64,000 nt of DNA from Streptomyces sp. SID13031 (lineage in GTDB: Bacteria > Actinomycetota > Actinomycetes > Propionibacteriales > Kribbellaceae): positions 124,001-188,000 of the forward strand of contig NZ_JAAGLV010000010.1 of NCBI RefSeq assembly GCF_010548305.1, written 5' to 3'. The position numbers and the translations under genes were made by a program. The notes under the pieces are model-generated. The model saw nothing but the letters and a program-made list of their open reading frames with translations. It did not search any database and was not told the origin of the DNA. Shown here in pieces: positions 17,559-27,033 of the stretch. Numbering within the stretch: the stretch's first letter is position 1; each line of letters opens with the position of its first letter.

Positions 17559-18521
17559 TCAGAGTTTGCGGAGGCGGACCCAGCGGACTGCGTGGTCGGC
17601 GCCCTTGCGGAGGACCAGGGTGGCTCGGGAGCGGGTGGGGAGGATGTTTTCGCGGAGGTTGGGGCCGTTGATGCCGTCCCAGAGGGATTCGGCCTTGGCG
17701 ACGGCTTCGGCGCGGCTGAGTTCGCCGTAGCGGACGAAGTAGGACTCCGGGTTGCGGAAGGCCGTTTCCCAGAGCTTCAGGAAGCGATGCACGTACCAGG
17801 AGCGGATATCGTCGGCCGCCGCGTCGACGTACACGGAGAAGTCGAAGAAGTCGCTGACCGCCAGGCCGCTCTTGCCGTCGGCGTGCCGGGGGGCGGGGGC
17901 GAGCACGTTCAGGCCCTCGAGCAGCAGGATGTCGGGCTGCTCGACGGTGGTACGGACGCCGGGCATCCGGTCGTAGTGCAGGTGCGAGTAGACCGGCGCC
18001 TCGACGTTGTCCATGCCGGACTTCACCTCGACGACGAAGCGCAGCAGCGACTTACGGTCGTACGACTCCGGGAAGCCCTTGCGCTGCATCAGGTCGCGGC
18101 GCTCCAGCTCGGCGTTCGGCCAGAGGAACCCGTCGGTGGTGACCAGCGCGACGCGGGGGTGCTCGGGCCAGCGGGCGAGCAGTTCGCGCAGCAACCGGGC
18201 GGTCGTGGACTTGCCGACGGCGACGGAGCCGCCGATGCCGATCACGAACGGGGTGCGGGTCGCGGCCGGTTTGCCCAGGAACGCCTCGGTGTCGGTGTGC
18301 AGCGCCCGGGCGTGCCTCACGTAGAGCGACAGGATCCGGGACAGCGGCAGGTAGACCTCGCGGACCTCGTCGATATCGATCTCGTCACCGAGACCGCGCA
18401 GCCGCTCGATCTCCTCGGCCGTCAGCGGCGACTCGGTCGTCTCGGCCAACTGGGCCCAGGCGGCGCGGTCCAGCTCGGTGTACGGGGTCACCTCCCGCGA
18501 CGGCTGCAGCATGGGGCCCAT
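17559..18521 (-). CDS. coaA: Pantothenate kinase, type I
   Basis: About 320 residues, close to the usual length of CoaA. It phosphorylates pantothenate, the first step of coenzyme A synthesis. It has the P-loop [12 protein letters not shown] near residue 100, [33 protein letters not shown], and [20 protein letters not shown], all standard for the type I enzyme. ATG 18519-18521 is chosen (GGGAAG just upstream); ATG 18510-18512 would give 317 residues with better spacing to the same site. It is divergent from acpS, whose product uses CoA as donor of phosphopantetheine, with 84 bases between the starts. Confidence 0.95.
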   Translation of the reverse strand: MGPMLQPSREVTPYTELDRAAWAQLAETTESPLTAEEIERLRGLGDEIDIDEVREVYLPLSRILSLYVRHARALHTDTEAFLGKPAATRTPFVIGIGGSVAVGKSTTARLLRELLARWPEHPRVALVTTDGFLWPNAELERRDLMQRKGFPESYDRKSLLRFVVEVKSGMDNVEAPVYSHLHYDRMPGVRTTVEQPDILLLEGLNVLAPAPRHADGKSGLAVSDFFDFSVYVDAAADDIRSWYVHRFLKLWETAFRNPESYFVRYGELSRAEAVAKAESLWDGINGPNLRENILPTRSRATLVLRKGADHAVRWVRLRKL

Positions 18522-18605
18522 TCTTCCCACACCTGGCGGGGATACGCTGACCGGCATGTGCGGCAACGAGACTGTGGGTGTGGCAGTTGTCACACCAGGG
18601 ACCCC

Positions 18606-18956
18606 ATGATCGTCGGCGTGGGCATCGATGTGGTCGATGTCGAGCGGTTCATGAAAACGCTCGAACGGACCCCGATGCTGCGTGATCGCGTCTTCACCGA
18701 GGCGGAGGCGAAGAAGCCACCGGCGTCGCTGGCGGCCCGGTTCGCGGCCAAGGAGGCGCTCGCCAAGGCGCTCGGCGCGCCGGCCGGGATGCAGTGGCAC
18801 GATGCGGAGGTATGGACCGACGACACCGGCCGGCCGTGGCTGGAGATCACCGGTACGGTCGCGGAGCAGGCCGCGCGCCTCGGCGTACAGAGCCTGCATC
18901 TGTCGCTGAGCCACGACGCCGGAATCGCGTCGGCGGTCGTCGTCCTGGAGGGCTGA
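18606..18956 (+). CDS. acpS: Holo-[acyl-carrier-protein] synthase
   Basis: A 116-residue AcpS. It transfers 4'-phosphopantetheine from CoA to the conserved Ser of acyl carrier protein. [11 protein letters not shown] at the N-terminus carries the Mg-binding Asp, and [14 protein letters not shown] has the Glu and Lys of the second motif; [15 protein letters not shown] closes the domain. ATG 18606 follows CCAGGGA. An imperfect GGTGTG...CACACC inverted repeat (18577-18596) lies in the promoter region shared with coaA. Only one base separates it from nnr. Confidence 0.95.
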   Translation: MIVGVGIDVVDVERFMKTLERTPMLRDRVFTEAEAKKPPASLAARFAAKEALAKALGAPAGMQWHDAEVWTDDTGRPWLEITGTVAEQAARLGVQSLHLSLSHDAGIASAVVVLEG

Positions 18957-18957
18957 G

Positions 18958-20421
18958 ATGCGCCGCGCGCACACCGTCGAACAGGTCCGCGCCGCCGAGG
19001 CCGGCCTGATGGCGAAACTCCCCGACGGCACGCTCATGCAACGCGCCGCGACCGGGCTTGCGGTTGCTATCAGCAACTTCCTAGCCGGGCCAGACGGAAG
19101 GAGCAGGACGTACGGCGCCCGCGTGGTGCTGCTCATCGGCTCGGGCGACAACGGCGGAGATGCCTTGTACGCCGGGGAGAAGCTGGCCCGTCGCGGCGCG
19201 AAAGTCACTGCGGTGCTGCTGTCGGACAAGTACCACCGGGAGGGGCTGGCCGCGCTGCTCGTGACCGGCGGCCGGGTTGCCGAAGGTGGGAGCGAGGGCG
19301 AGGCGTCCGACCCGGATCGGTCAGCCTTGGCCCGGGAGATCGCGGCAGCCGATGTGATTGTCGATGGCATCGTCGGCATCGGGGGCCGCCCCGGTTTGCG
19401 ACCGGATGCGCTGGCCGCGGTGCGCCTTGCCGAGGAGTACGGCGTGCCGATCGTTGCTGTCGACGTGCCGTCGGGGGTTGACGTGGATACCGGCGAGACG
19501 CCGGCTGAGCATGTGAAGGCGGCGCTCACGGTCACCTTCGGTACGCACAAGATCTGTCACCTGATCGACCCGGCCGCCGCGGCCTGCGGCCCCGTCCACC
19601 TCATCGACATCGGCCTTGACCTCCCGCCGGCGCCGGTCGAGTCCCTCCAAAGCCACGATGTCCGCGCCCTGTACCCGGTCCCGACCGGCGAGTCCGACAA
19701 GTACTCGCGCGGCGTTCTCGGTCTGATGGCTGGGTCGAAGCAGTTTCCGGGCGCCGCCGTCATCGCCGCCTCTGGAGCCTTGGCCGGACCCATCGGCATG
19801 CTCCGGTACGTCGGCCCGGACGCCGTCGCCGAGGCAGTTGGTGCCGTCCACCCGGAGGTGGTCGCCGGAGAAGGCCGGGTCCAGGCCTGGGCCATCGGTT
19901 CTGGTCTCGGCGATGAGCTCGATACTGCCAAGGTTCGCGAACTCCTCGACGGTGAGGAGCCAGTGCTACTGGATGCCGATGGGCTGAAGGCGCTCGATGA
20001 CTCGGGCGACCACGTGAACGTCCTGATCACCCCGCACGCCGGCGAACTCGCCCGCTTGCTCGGTGTCGAACGCTCCCAGGTCGAAGCCGAACGCTTGAAG
20101 CACGCGCGGCAAGCGGCCGAACGCTTCGACGTGACCGTCCTCCTCAAAGGCTCGACCACGGTGATCGTGGCGCCCGATGGCCAGGTTCGCGCCAACACCA
20201 ACGCCGGCGCCTGGCTCGCCACCGCGGGCGCCGGCGACGTACTGGCCGGTCTGTCCGGTGCGCTCCTGGCCGCGGGGCTCACCCCACTCGACGCCGCCGC
20301 GGTCGGGGCATACCTGCATGCCGCGGCCGCCAACCTCGCTTCTGCGGGTGGGCCGGTCACGGCGATGCAGGTCGCTGCCAAGGTGGCCGAGGCGACCAGG
20401 CAACTGATGGTGGACCGGTGA
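18958..20421 (+). CDS. nnr: Bifunctional NAD(P)HX epimerase / ADP-dependent NAD(P)HX dehydratase
   Basis: A 487-residue metabolite-repair enzyme. Residues 1-215 form the YjeF N-terminal epimerase domain ([44 protein letters not shown]). Residues from about 220 on form the ribokinase-like dehydratase domain ([51 protein letters not shown]). It converts hydrated NADH/NADPH back to the active cofactors using ADP. It follows acpS by one base, a common actinobacterial arrangement. Its last 65 bases overlap the 3' end of the convergent DUF222/HNH gene. Confidence 0.95.
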   Translation: MRRAHTVEQVRAAEAGLMAKLPDGTLMQRAATGLAVAISNFLAGPDGRSRTYGARVVLLIGSGDNGGDALYAGEKLARRGAKVTAVLLSDKYHREGLAALLVTGGRVAEGGSEGEASDPDRSALAREIAAADVIVDGIVGIGGRPGLRPDALAAVRLAEEYGVPIVAVDVPSGVDVDTGETPAEHVKAALTVTFGTHKICHLIDPAAAACGPVHLIDIGLDLPPAPVESLQSHDVRALYPVPTGESDKYSRGVLGLMAGSKQFPGAAVIAASGALAGPIGMLRYVGPDAVAEAVGAVHPEVVAGEGRVQAWAIGSGLGDELDTAKVRELLDGEEPVLLDADGLKALDDSGDHVNVLITPHAGELARLLGVERSQVEAERLKHARQAAERFDVTVLLKGSTTVIVAPDGQVRANTNAGAWLATAGAGDVLAGLSGALLAAGLTPLDAAAVGAYLHAAAANLASAGGPVTAMQVAAKVAEATRQLMVDR

Positions 20422-22069
20422 TCCGGTGCGTGCCCTTGTGGTCGACGCGGAATCTGAGGCCGTGCTTGGTGATCCACTCCAAGGCACCGTCGTCCAGGCG
20501 CCGGACCTTCCAGCCGCCAAGGGTCTTGACCCGGTGGCTGTAGCGCCGTAGCGGGGTGAGATTGGTGATGCTGGTTTGGCCTGGTGGTCCGGTGTCCTTG
20601 AAATCGTAGGGCTGGATGTGGTCCAAGTCGGTGCTGTTGGTGGTCTCCGCCGGCCCGTAGGGGAACTGCTCGACCGGGTGGATGAGCTTGACGCGCTCGC
20701 GGATCCGGTCGGGGATTTCGTAGGCGTTGACGCTGACCCGGTCGTCGTTGAGATCGATGACCGGCTTGACGATGATCCGGTCGTGGCCGAGGAGTTCTTC
20801 AAGCCGGGTGGTGAAGACGGGGCCGTAGCGCTCGACCCGGGTGACGCCTTCGCCGGCGAGCAGGGTCTGGTCGGTGAGGTGGACGTACAGGGTTGTCGTC
20901 TGCGCCCGGCCGCGGCCGGTGGCCCCGAGCCCGTGGCGGTCAGCGTTCTGCCGGATCGCGCTCAGCTTCTTGGCGAGTTCACGGCGTGCGGCAGCGTCCA
21001 TCCCCGGATCAGCCTGATCAGCGGTCTCCGCGGGTTCGGGTGTTGATGGTTCGGGTGGGTTGTCGTAGCGGGGATCGCTGGGGTGCGGCGGGTCCCAGTC
21101 GGGTTCGTCGGCGACGGACCAGCCAGCCACGTCCTCCGGTTCTGCGCCAGTGCTTGCTGCCGTCGGCCGGTCGTCCTGCGGCTTCTCACCTGCCGCCGCG
21201 TCTGCGCCGGCCTCCACATCCGGTTCCGCTCCCGGCTCCGCGTCCTGTTCCGTGTCCAGGTCCGGCTCGGGGGTGGTGGGGTTGGTGTGGGTTTGGGTGA
21301 GGTGGTTGGCGATGGTGAGGAGTTCGTGGGTGAGGGCGGGGTCGGAGATGATGCCGACGGCCATGGCCATGCGCTGGTTGAGGGGGTCGGTGTTGCCCAG
21401 TTCGGCGAGGGCGTCGGCGATTTGGCGCAGGGTGGCTTTGAGGCGGATCACGTCGCCGGTGGCGGCGCGGATGGTCAAGGTGGTGGAACCGTGTTCGTCG
21501 ATCCGCCCGGCCCAGACGCCGCGTTCTTTGGCGTTTTGTGCGGCGGTGGCGCGGGCGCCGTCGGGGTCGGCCTGCTGGATGGCGGCCTTGACGATCTTGT
21601 CCAACTGGATCGGGGTAACGGTGTCGACGATGGAGGCGACGCGGCGGTCGACGATCGCGGCGGCCTCGACCGACAGGGCCAGGCAGGCGGTGGCGATGGT
21701 GCGGGCTTTCCAGGGTTCGCCGTGACCGGACCGGACCATCGCCAGGATCCGTGGGAGCCGGTGGCGCAGCGCGAGGGCTTGACCGATGAAGACGGCCGCG
21801 GATCCGGCGGAGCGGCCGATCGCGGCACCGAACTCGGCGGCTGCGAACTCGGCGAAGCCGGGGCAGCCGGGGCCGCCGCTGACCCAGCCGCGTTCGCCGC
21901 CGGGCAGGGACACGTGGCCGGGGATAGTGGCGGGGTCGGGATGAAGGTCGGCGAAGTGCAGCGACAGTTCGATCAGGTCAAGGTCGGCCTCGGTGCGGGT
22001 GGCCTGCCTGTCGGTGGCTGCGGCGAGGGTCTCGACCGCGTCCAGCTCAGCAACACCTGACTCGAACAT
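20357..22069 (-). CDS. DUF222 / HNH endonuclease domain protein (13E12-type)
   Basis: A 570-residue protein with an N-terminal DUF222 region (about residues 1-245), an acidic Pro/Glu-rich linker (about 250-350), and a C-terminal HNH nuclease core with DLDHIQPYDF, ITNLTPLRRYSHR and W at the end. Actinomycetes usually carry many copies of this family; the role is unknown, and mobility or DNA repair has been proposed. Start ATG 22067-22069 has only a weak ribosome site. The last 21 codons (after RVDHKGTH) are read from the antisense strand of the nnr 3' end, so the original stop seems to have been lost or the gene arrived next to nnr by insertion. Confidence 0.8.
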   Translation of the reverse strand: MFESGVAELDAVETLAAATDRQATRTEADLDLIELSLHFADLHPDPATIPGHVSLPGGERGWVSGGPGCPGFAEFAAAEFGAAIGRSAGSAAVFIGQALALRHRLPRILAMVRSGHGEPWKARTIATACLALSVEAAAIVDRRVASIVDTVTPIQLDKIVKAAIQQADPDGARATAAQNAKERGVWAGRIDEHGSTTLTIRAATGDVIRLKATLRQIADALAELGNTDPLNQRMAMAVGIISDPALTHELLTIANHLTQTHTNPTTPEPDLDTEQDAEPGAEPDVEAGADAAAGEKPQDDRPTAASTGAEPEDVAGWSVADEPDWDPPHPSDPRYDNPPEPSTPEPAETADQADPGMDAAARRELAKKLSAIRQNADRHGLGATGRGRAQTTTLYVHLTDQTLLAGEGVTRVERYGPVFTTRLEELLGHDRIIVKPVIDLNDDRVSVNAYEIPDRIRERVKLIHPVEQFPYGPAETTNSTDLDHIQPYDFKDTGPPGQTSITNLTPLRRYSHRVKTLGGWKVRRLDDGALEWITKHGLRFRVDHKGTHRITGPPSVAWSPRPPWQRPASP

Positions 22070-22270
22070 GTCTTCGAATTTACCTGCCTGAATCGCGTAA
22101 GGCAAATCGTGTGGTGGCCTATTTCCCCTTATCCACAAGGAGAAAGTCTCACCAGGCGCCAAGCTCCAGAAGCGGATATGCGGCGATCGCGGATGGTGGG
22201 TGGTGCTTGAAGAGGAAGGAAGCGGGTAGGACGGAAGTGCCAGTGCCTCCACCGCCCGAGGAGATTGCAC

Positions 22271-25030
22271 ATGAAGCGCACTCTTGTCCTGCTCGCGACC
22301 GTGCTGCTCGTAGCTGCGGGGTTGCCCGCGACAACAGCGCAAGCCCAGCAAGCGATGCCGGCCACCAGTACGGCGTACGTCGCGGACAAGGCGACCAAGA
22401 TCGACGTGATGGGGGAGTGGGCCCATCCGGATGACGACACGAGCATCATCGGGCCGTGTGGGGTCTGGCATCAGCGGTACGGGACCAAGTGCGGGATCAT
22501 CATGGTCACCCGCGGTGAGGGTGGCGGGAACTCCGCCGGCAATGAGCTCGGGCCTGAGCTCGGGTTGCGGCGGGAGAACGAGGATCGGGTCGCGCACTAC
22601 CGGTCCGGCACGGTCGACATCTTCAACCTCGACCGGGTCGACTTCTTCTACAACCAGAGCGCGCCGCTGACGCAGTACTTCTGGGACGAGCAGGAGACGC
22701 TGCGCCGCGTCACCCGGGTGATCCGGACGACGCAGCCCGAGATCTACATCGGGTTCACGCCCACTCTTCAAGCAGGGCACGGCAACCACCAGCAGACGGG
22801 CCGGCTGATCTGGGAAGGCGTGCTCGCGGCCGCCGACCCGACCAAGTTCCCCGAGCAGTTGAAGGGGAAGAACGCGTTGAGCACCTGGCAGGTCAAGAAG
22901 GTGTTCTCGGGCGGCAGTACTGCGGGCACGGGCGGTACCACCGCGGCCGCCGACTGCACGACCGGCTTCGTACCGACCGGGCTCGACACTGTGGCGGGCG
23001 TCTGGACCGGCTACGACTCGCCGTACAAGTGGCCGGCCGGCAACCTCCAGGGCAAGCCGGCGGGGACGGCGAAGAGTTGGCAGCAGGTCGCGGACGAGGG
23101 GCGCGCGGCCTACCCGACGCAGAGTCGGGTGATGTACAAGGGCACTTCGGCCCCGGCCTGTCCTCGCTTCGGGATGACGCAATCGTTCGTACCGTTCCAG
23201 CCGAACACGAGTCCCGCGGCCGGTCAGGACGACGCGATCCTCTTCGGCGCGACGAAACCCGATCCGGGTGGCCTGCCGAAGGGAACGCTCGAGTACCTGA
23301 CCTTCTCGCCCTCACTTGGCCAGCAGAGCCTCAATGTCGCAGGCGAATCCTTCCAGGCCACGCTCCACCTCAAAGGCTCGCTGAAGCCTGGCCAGGCCGC
23401 GCTGACCGTCCCGCCGGGCTGGACCGTGAGCGCGCCACAGCACGTCGGCAAGCTCAACGGCAGCAAGGAGCTGACCTTCACCGTCACGCCCAGCGCCACC
23501 GCAGCGGTCAACCAGAACTTCAAGATCTCCGCGCTCTTCACCAGTGACAACGGCAAGTCCGGCTACACGGACAACGTCATCCGGATCGTCTCGCCGACCG
23601 AGGGCCGGTTCCAGCGCTGGGGGAATTGGCAGGAGTACGACGAATGGCTCGCCAGCACCGCGCCACAGGCCACCAGGCTCGGCAGGTCGGCGGCGATCCA
23701 GTCGATGGCCGTCGGCAAGACGCTCGCGCTGCCGGTCGTAGTACACAACTGGTCGAGTCAGCCACAGAGTGGGACGGTCGGTCTCACCCTGCCGCCAAAC
23801 TTCACTGCCGACGCCACATCGAAGCCCTACCCGACAGTGCAGCCGGGCGCCGAGACGGCTGTGACGTTCCAGGTGACCAACACCGACACCGCCTTACCTG
23901 CAACGCAGAACGTGTCCATTCCGATCACCACCACTTACAGCGCCCCGGCCGGATCCGGCAGCGAGACGCTGACGCTCTCGCTCGTCCCATCGACGGCCAT
24001 CGGGAAGGCAGCGAGCACGCCGGTCGTCGACGGCGTCGCAATGCCAGGCGAGTACGACGGGCCGACGCTCGACGTCAGCCGGGTCTGGCAAGGCGCCTGC
24101 GCGGACCCGAACGACTGCGGCGAAGGCACCACCGCGAAGGTCACCTGGTCCGACGATGCGCTCTACTTCTTCGTCCACGTCCGCGACGACTACCAGTCCT
24201 ACGCGGTCACGCCCGAGGAATGCGTCGGGCACTGGCAGGCCGACTCGCTGGAGATCCTGCTCGACCCGCGCGGGACCGCGTCGCAGGTGCTCAAGGACAC
24301 CGCGAACACCTTCAAACTCGGCATCTTCCCCTTCACCAACGACCCGGCCGGCAACAACGGACCCTGTTGGGAGCGCGACGCCGACAACCATCAGGGGTAT
24401 TCGTCCGGCCCGCTCAGCATCGGCAACGCCCCCGGCGTACAGGTCGCGACGACGGCGAAATGGGTCGGTAGCAACGAGACGACCACCCCGCACGCGTACG
24501 CCGGTGGCGGGTACGACGTGGAGGTGAAGATCCCACTAGCCGCCCTCCCGGCCGCGGTCGACCCGGCCAAGCTCGGGCTCAACATCACGCCGTACGACAA
24601 TGACGACACGTCGGCAGCCGGTACGACGACGCTGCGGCACATCGACATGAGTACGCGACTCGGGTGGTCGGCGCTCGGGTCGGTCCAATCCGATCCGTAC
24701 CGCTGGGGTCAGGCCTCGCTCACCGGCTACACCCCACCAGCCGACCGCCCCACGACCCCGGCGCCGCCGAACGTGTCCAACCCCGCGCCGGACTACGGCC
24801 TGACACCGTGTGCCGTCACGGATGGCGGCTATCCGCCGTGGTCGCCGGACCTGAGCGGCCACGTCGTGAAGCAGACGAGTCAGCAGCTGGCGCGTGGAGT
24901 GAAGCACCTCTCCATCCCGCTCGCGCCGGCGCAACGCGCGAAGCTGGCCGCGGACGGTCGGCTGCTGGTGTCCTTCGAGACGGCGCAGAACCAGGTGCAG
25001 GCGTTCGACGTACGGCTCAGCCGGCGGTGA
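22271..25030 (+). CDS. Secreted PIG-L family N-deacetylase with C-terminal sugar-binding-like domains
   Basis: A 919-residue exported protein; GAGGAG lies 8 bases before the ATG. A signal peptide covers residues 1-27. The LmbE/PIG-L zinc deacetylase domain shows HPDD at 52-55 (WAHPDDDTSII) and the third metal-ligand segment QAGHGNHQQTGRLIWEG. Next come beta-rich regions of the NEW3 type (residues about 350-440 and 490-570), then a CBM9/DOMON-like domain (from about 590: VDGVAMPGEYDGP, WSDDALYFFVHVRDDY, DSLEILLDPRG). PIG-L enzymes remove acetyl groups from N-acetylated sugars, so it probably acts on an extracellular glycan. The stop overlaps the convergent META gene by 14 bases. Confidence 0.82.
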   Translation: MKRTLVLLATVLLVAAGLPATTAQAQQAMPATSTAYVADKATKIDVMGEWAHPDDDTSIIGPCGVWHQRYGTKCGIIMVTRGEGGGNSAGNELGPELGLRRENEDRVAHYRSGTVDIFNLDRVDFFYNQSAPLTQYFWDEQETLRRVTRVIRTTQPEIYIGFTPTLQAGHGNHQQTGRLIWEGVLAAADPTKFPEQLKGKNALSTWQVKKVFSGGSTAGTGGTTAAADCTTGFVPTGLDTVAGVWTGYDSPYKWPAGNLQGKPAGTAKSWQQVADEGRAAYPTQSRVMYKGTSAPACPRFGMTQSFVPFQPNTSPAAGQDDAILFGATKPDPGGLPKGTLEYLTFSPSLGQQSLNVAGESFQATLHLKGSLKPGQAALTVPPGWTVSAPQHVGKLNGSKELTFTVTPSATAAVNQNFKISALFTSDNGKSGYTDNVIRIVSPTEGRFQRWGNWQEYDEWLASTAPQATRLGRSAAIQSMAVGKTLALPVVVHNWSSQPQSGTVGLTLPPNFTADATSKPYPTVQPGAETAVTFQVTNTDTALPATQNVSIPITTTYSAPAGSGSETLTLSLVPSTAIGKAASTPVVDGVAMPGEYDGPTLDVSRVWQGACADPNDCGEGTTAKVTWSDDALYFFVHVRDDYQSYAVTPEECVGHWQADSLEILLDPRGTASQVLKDTANTFKLGIFPFTNDPAGNNGPCWERDADNHQGYSSGPLSIGNAPGVQVATTAKWVGSNETTTPHAYAGGGYDVEVKIPLAALPAAVDPAKLGLNITPYDNDDTSAAGTTTLRHIDMSTRLGWSALGSVQSDPYRWGQASLTGYTPPADRPTTPAPPNVSNPAPDYGLTPCAVTDGGYPPWSPDLSGHVVKQTSQQLARGVKHLSIPLAPAQRAKLAADGRLLVSFETAQNQVQAFDVRLSRR

Positions 25031-25781
25031 AGTCGAGGCCACTGCCGTCTGCGGCGCGAAGCTGCAGGCGGTCGGCCTCGATGCTGTAGGTCAGCTCACC
25101 ACTCAGCTTGCTGATCACGCTCTGCTCGAGCTTGGCGGGTTCGTCGAGGCACTCTGCGGTGGTGACGGAGAGCTCTCCGAAGGTCACCTTGTTGCCGGTT
25201 CGCGCCACCACCCCCTGGAAGTCGTTGCAGCCGGTCGAACCGGTGACACGCTCGCCGTTGAAGGTCAGATGGGCCTTCCCAGCGTCGATCGGGTGCGACG
25301 CGGTCTGACCGCTGACGACCGTCTCCAGCGACCATCGCGTGCTGTCCAGTGGCTTATCGGGTTGCGCGGTCTCGCGGTTCTGGAGCACGAGCTGGGTGTC
25401 GCCCTTGCTGACCGTGAGCTTGTCGGCGGCGAGCGCCCAGGTGGGTTCGTCCTGCAGCAGTTTGGCGAGCCAGTCGTCCTGCGCGTGCCGGGGCGGGTCA
25501 CAGCCCATGTCGGTGGTCGCGAGGTCCTTCACGGCCAGCTTGCCGCCACCGGTCGCCACCTTGCCGCCCATCGAGTTGCAGCCGGCGTTCGCGCTCAGCC
25601 GCCCGTCGTCCAGGAACTGCAACTGGATCCGCGTGTTGGGCGCCAGTTGCTTGGCCTTCCCACCCTCGGTCACCGTCACGGACAGAAACGACTGCCCGTC
25701 CAGCGAGCCACCCGCGGAAGACTCACTCCCACAGGCACTCATCAACATCACACCGGCCGCGGCAACAACCACCATTCGCAT
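25017..25781 (-). CDS. Lipoprotein with two META domains
   Basis: A 254-residue predicted lipoprotein: short hydrophobic signal with lipobox LMSAC, so it should be anchored to the outer face of the membrane. Two META domains follow, each with the signature G-C-N (NAGCNSMGG and STGCNDFQG) and a second Cys (TTDMGCDPP and VTTAECLDE), roughly residues 30-140 and 145-254. META/HslJ domains are linked to stress or antibiotic tolerance but have no defined reaction. ATG 25781 is chosen for TAGG 8 bases upstream and for the Arg in the signal; GTG 25787 and ATG 25775 are alternatives. Confidence 0.8.
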   Translation of the reverse strand: MRMVVVAAAGVMLMSACGSESSAGGSLDGQSFLSVTVTEGGKAKQLAPNTRIQLQFLDDGRLSANAGCNSMGGKVATGGGKLAVKDLATTDMGCDPPRHAQDDWLAKLLQDEPTWALAADKLTVSKGDTQLVLQNRETAQPDKPLDSTRWSLETVVSGQTASHPIDAGKAHLTFNGERVTGSTGCNDFQGVVARTGNKVTFGELSVTTAECLDEPAKLEQSVISKLSGELTYSIEADRLQLRAADGSGLDFTAG

Positions 25782-25822
25782 CCTCACAACCTACGGACGC
25801 CAGCGCGCGTCCCGGCGTTGCA

Positions 25823-26854
25823 CTACCGCAGATGACCAACCAGTACTTCGGCCGCCCGCGCAACGTCCTCAGCCGTCGTCGTGAGATGAAACGCCATCCG
25901 GAGGCGGCCCGCGCGGACAGCGGCGACGATGCCCGCCTGCTCCATCAGCGCCGGGACCTTCTCATCGGCCTCGGCGGACACGATCGCGGACTCGTACGGC
26001 GCGAGCCCCACCGCCGATCGGAAGTCGGCCGCGAGCCCGAGGTTGTGGGCGTGGATGGCATCGACGCCGACCTCCCGGAGCAGTTCGAGCGCCGGTGCGG
26101 CCGCTACCCAGGAGTGCCAGGCCGGTGAGACGTTGAAGCGGCGCGCGTCCTCGGCCAGGCGCAGGGGTGAACCGTAGATGCTCGTCCAGGGCGACGGCCC
26201 GGCGTACCAGTTGGCGTTGATCGGGGTGAGCGTGTCGAGGTACTCGGGCTGCACGGTGAAGAACGCGGTCCCGCGGGGCGCGAGCATCCACTTGTAGCCG
26301 CCCGCGACGGTGAACGTGTACTGCGAGGCGTCGATCGGCAGCCACCCGGCGGCCTGGGTGGTGTCGAGCAGTACTCGTACTCCGGTCGCGCGGAGCGCCG
26401 CGAGGTCGGCGACCCGGCCGTCCGACGACTGCACCGCGGAGACCGCGACCAATGCCGTTTCCGGCCGGACCTCGTCGGCGAGCTGTTCGAGCGGAACTTC
26501 GCGAACCTGGTGGCCGAGGGCAAAGAATGGAAATGTCAGGCTGGTGAATTCACCCTCCGCAACCAATATGTCGCAATCAGTGGGCAACGACGCCGCGATC
26601 ATTCCGGCGAATACCGACACCTGGCTGCCGACCGCGATCAGTCCAGGCTCGACGCCGACGAGTTCGCCGTACGCCGCGCGCGCCCGGCCGAGCGGTTCGT
26701 CGTAGTCGGCCGCCGAGACGGTTCCGGAGCGCCAGGCGATCAGCGCGCTCTGCAAGGCGTTCCAGCTCGCCCGCGGCGGCAGGCCGAAGGTGGCGGTGTT
26801 CAGGTAGACGCCCGCCGGATCGAATTCGCGCCGGGCCTGCTCGATGCTCGTCAT
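25823..26854 (-). CDS. Class V PLP-dependent aminotransferase/cysteine desulfurase-fold enzyme
   Basis: A 343-residue fold-type I enzyme. The Schiff-base lysine lies in AGGYKWMLAPRG, and the PLP-ring Asp in VLLDTTQAAGWLPID; YLNTATFGLPP is the usual N-terminal substrate segment. Relatives include cysteine desulfurases, isopenicillin-N epimerases and kynureninases. No active-site Cys loop of the desulfurase type is seen, so an epimerase- or lyase-like activity is more likely than sulfur mobilisation. It is a single gene, divergent from the nuclease gene. The 180-bp region between them contains a CCAGCGCTGG palindrome. Exact reaction unknown. Confidence 0.78.
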   Translation of the reverse strand: MTSIEQARREFDPAGVYLNTATFGLPPRASWNALQSALIAWRSGTVSAADYDEPLGRARAAYGELVGVEPGLIAVGSQVSVFAGMIAASLPTDCDILVAEGEFTSLTFPFFALGHQVREVPLEQLADEVRPETALVAVSAVQSSDGRVADLAALRATGVRVLLDTTQAAGWLPIDASQYTFTVAGGYKWMLAPRGTAFFTVQPEYLDTLTPINANWYAGPSPWTSIYGSPLRLAEDARRFNVSPAWHSWVAAAPALELLREVGVDAIHAHNLGLAADFRSAVGLAPYESAIVSAEADEKVPALMEQAGIVAAVRAGRLRMAFHLTTTAEDVARAAEVLVGHLR

Positions 26855-27033
26855 GCGTCAACCCTCGGCGGCAGCGGGCCCAAGCGGTAGGCCGTCCTGC
26901 TGTGGGCGGGTCAAACGGGCGCTTTGGATCGATGAACTCCCGGAGAATTGTTGCCAGCGCTGGTTTCCCTGGCCGCTCCGTAGCACCATGCTCCTCGGTG
27001 GAATCACATTCGATCTAGGTGGGGGAAATTCCT

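Noticed and set aside
20357-22069. DUF222/HNH gene as evidence for a prophage
   Set aside because: No phage structural, integrase or lysis genes are nearby, and the family is common in actinomycete chromosomes.
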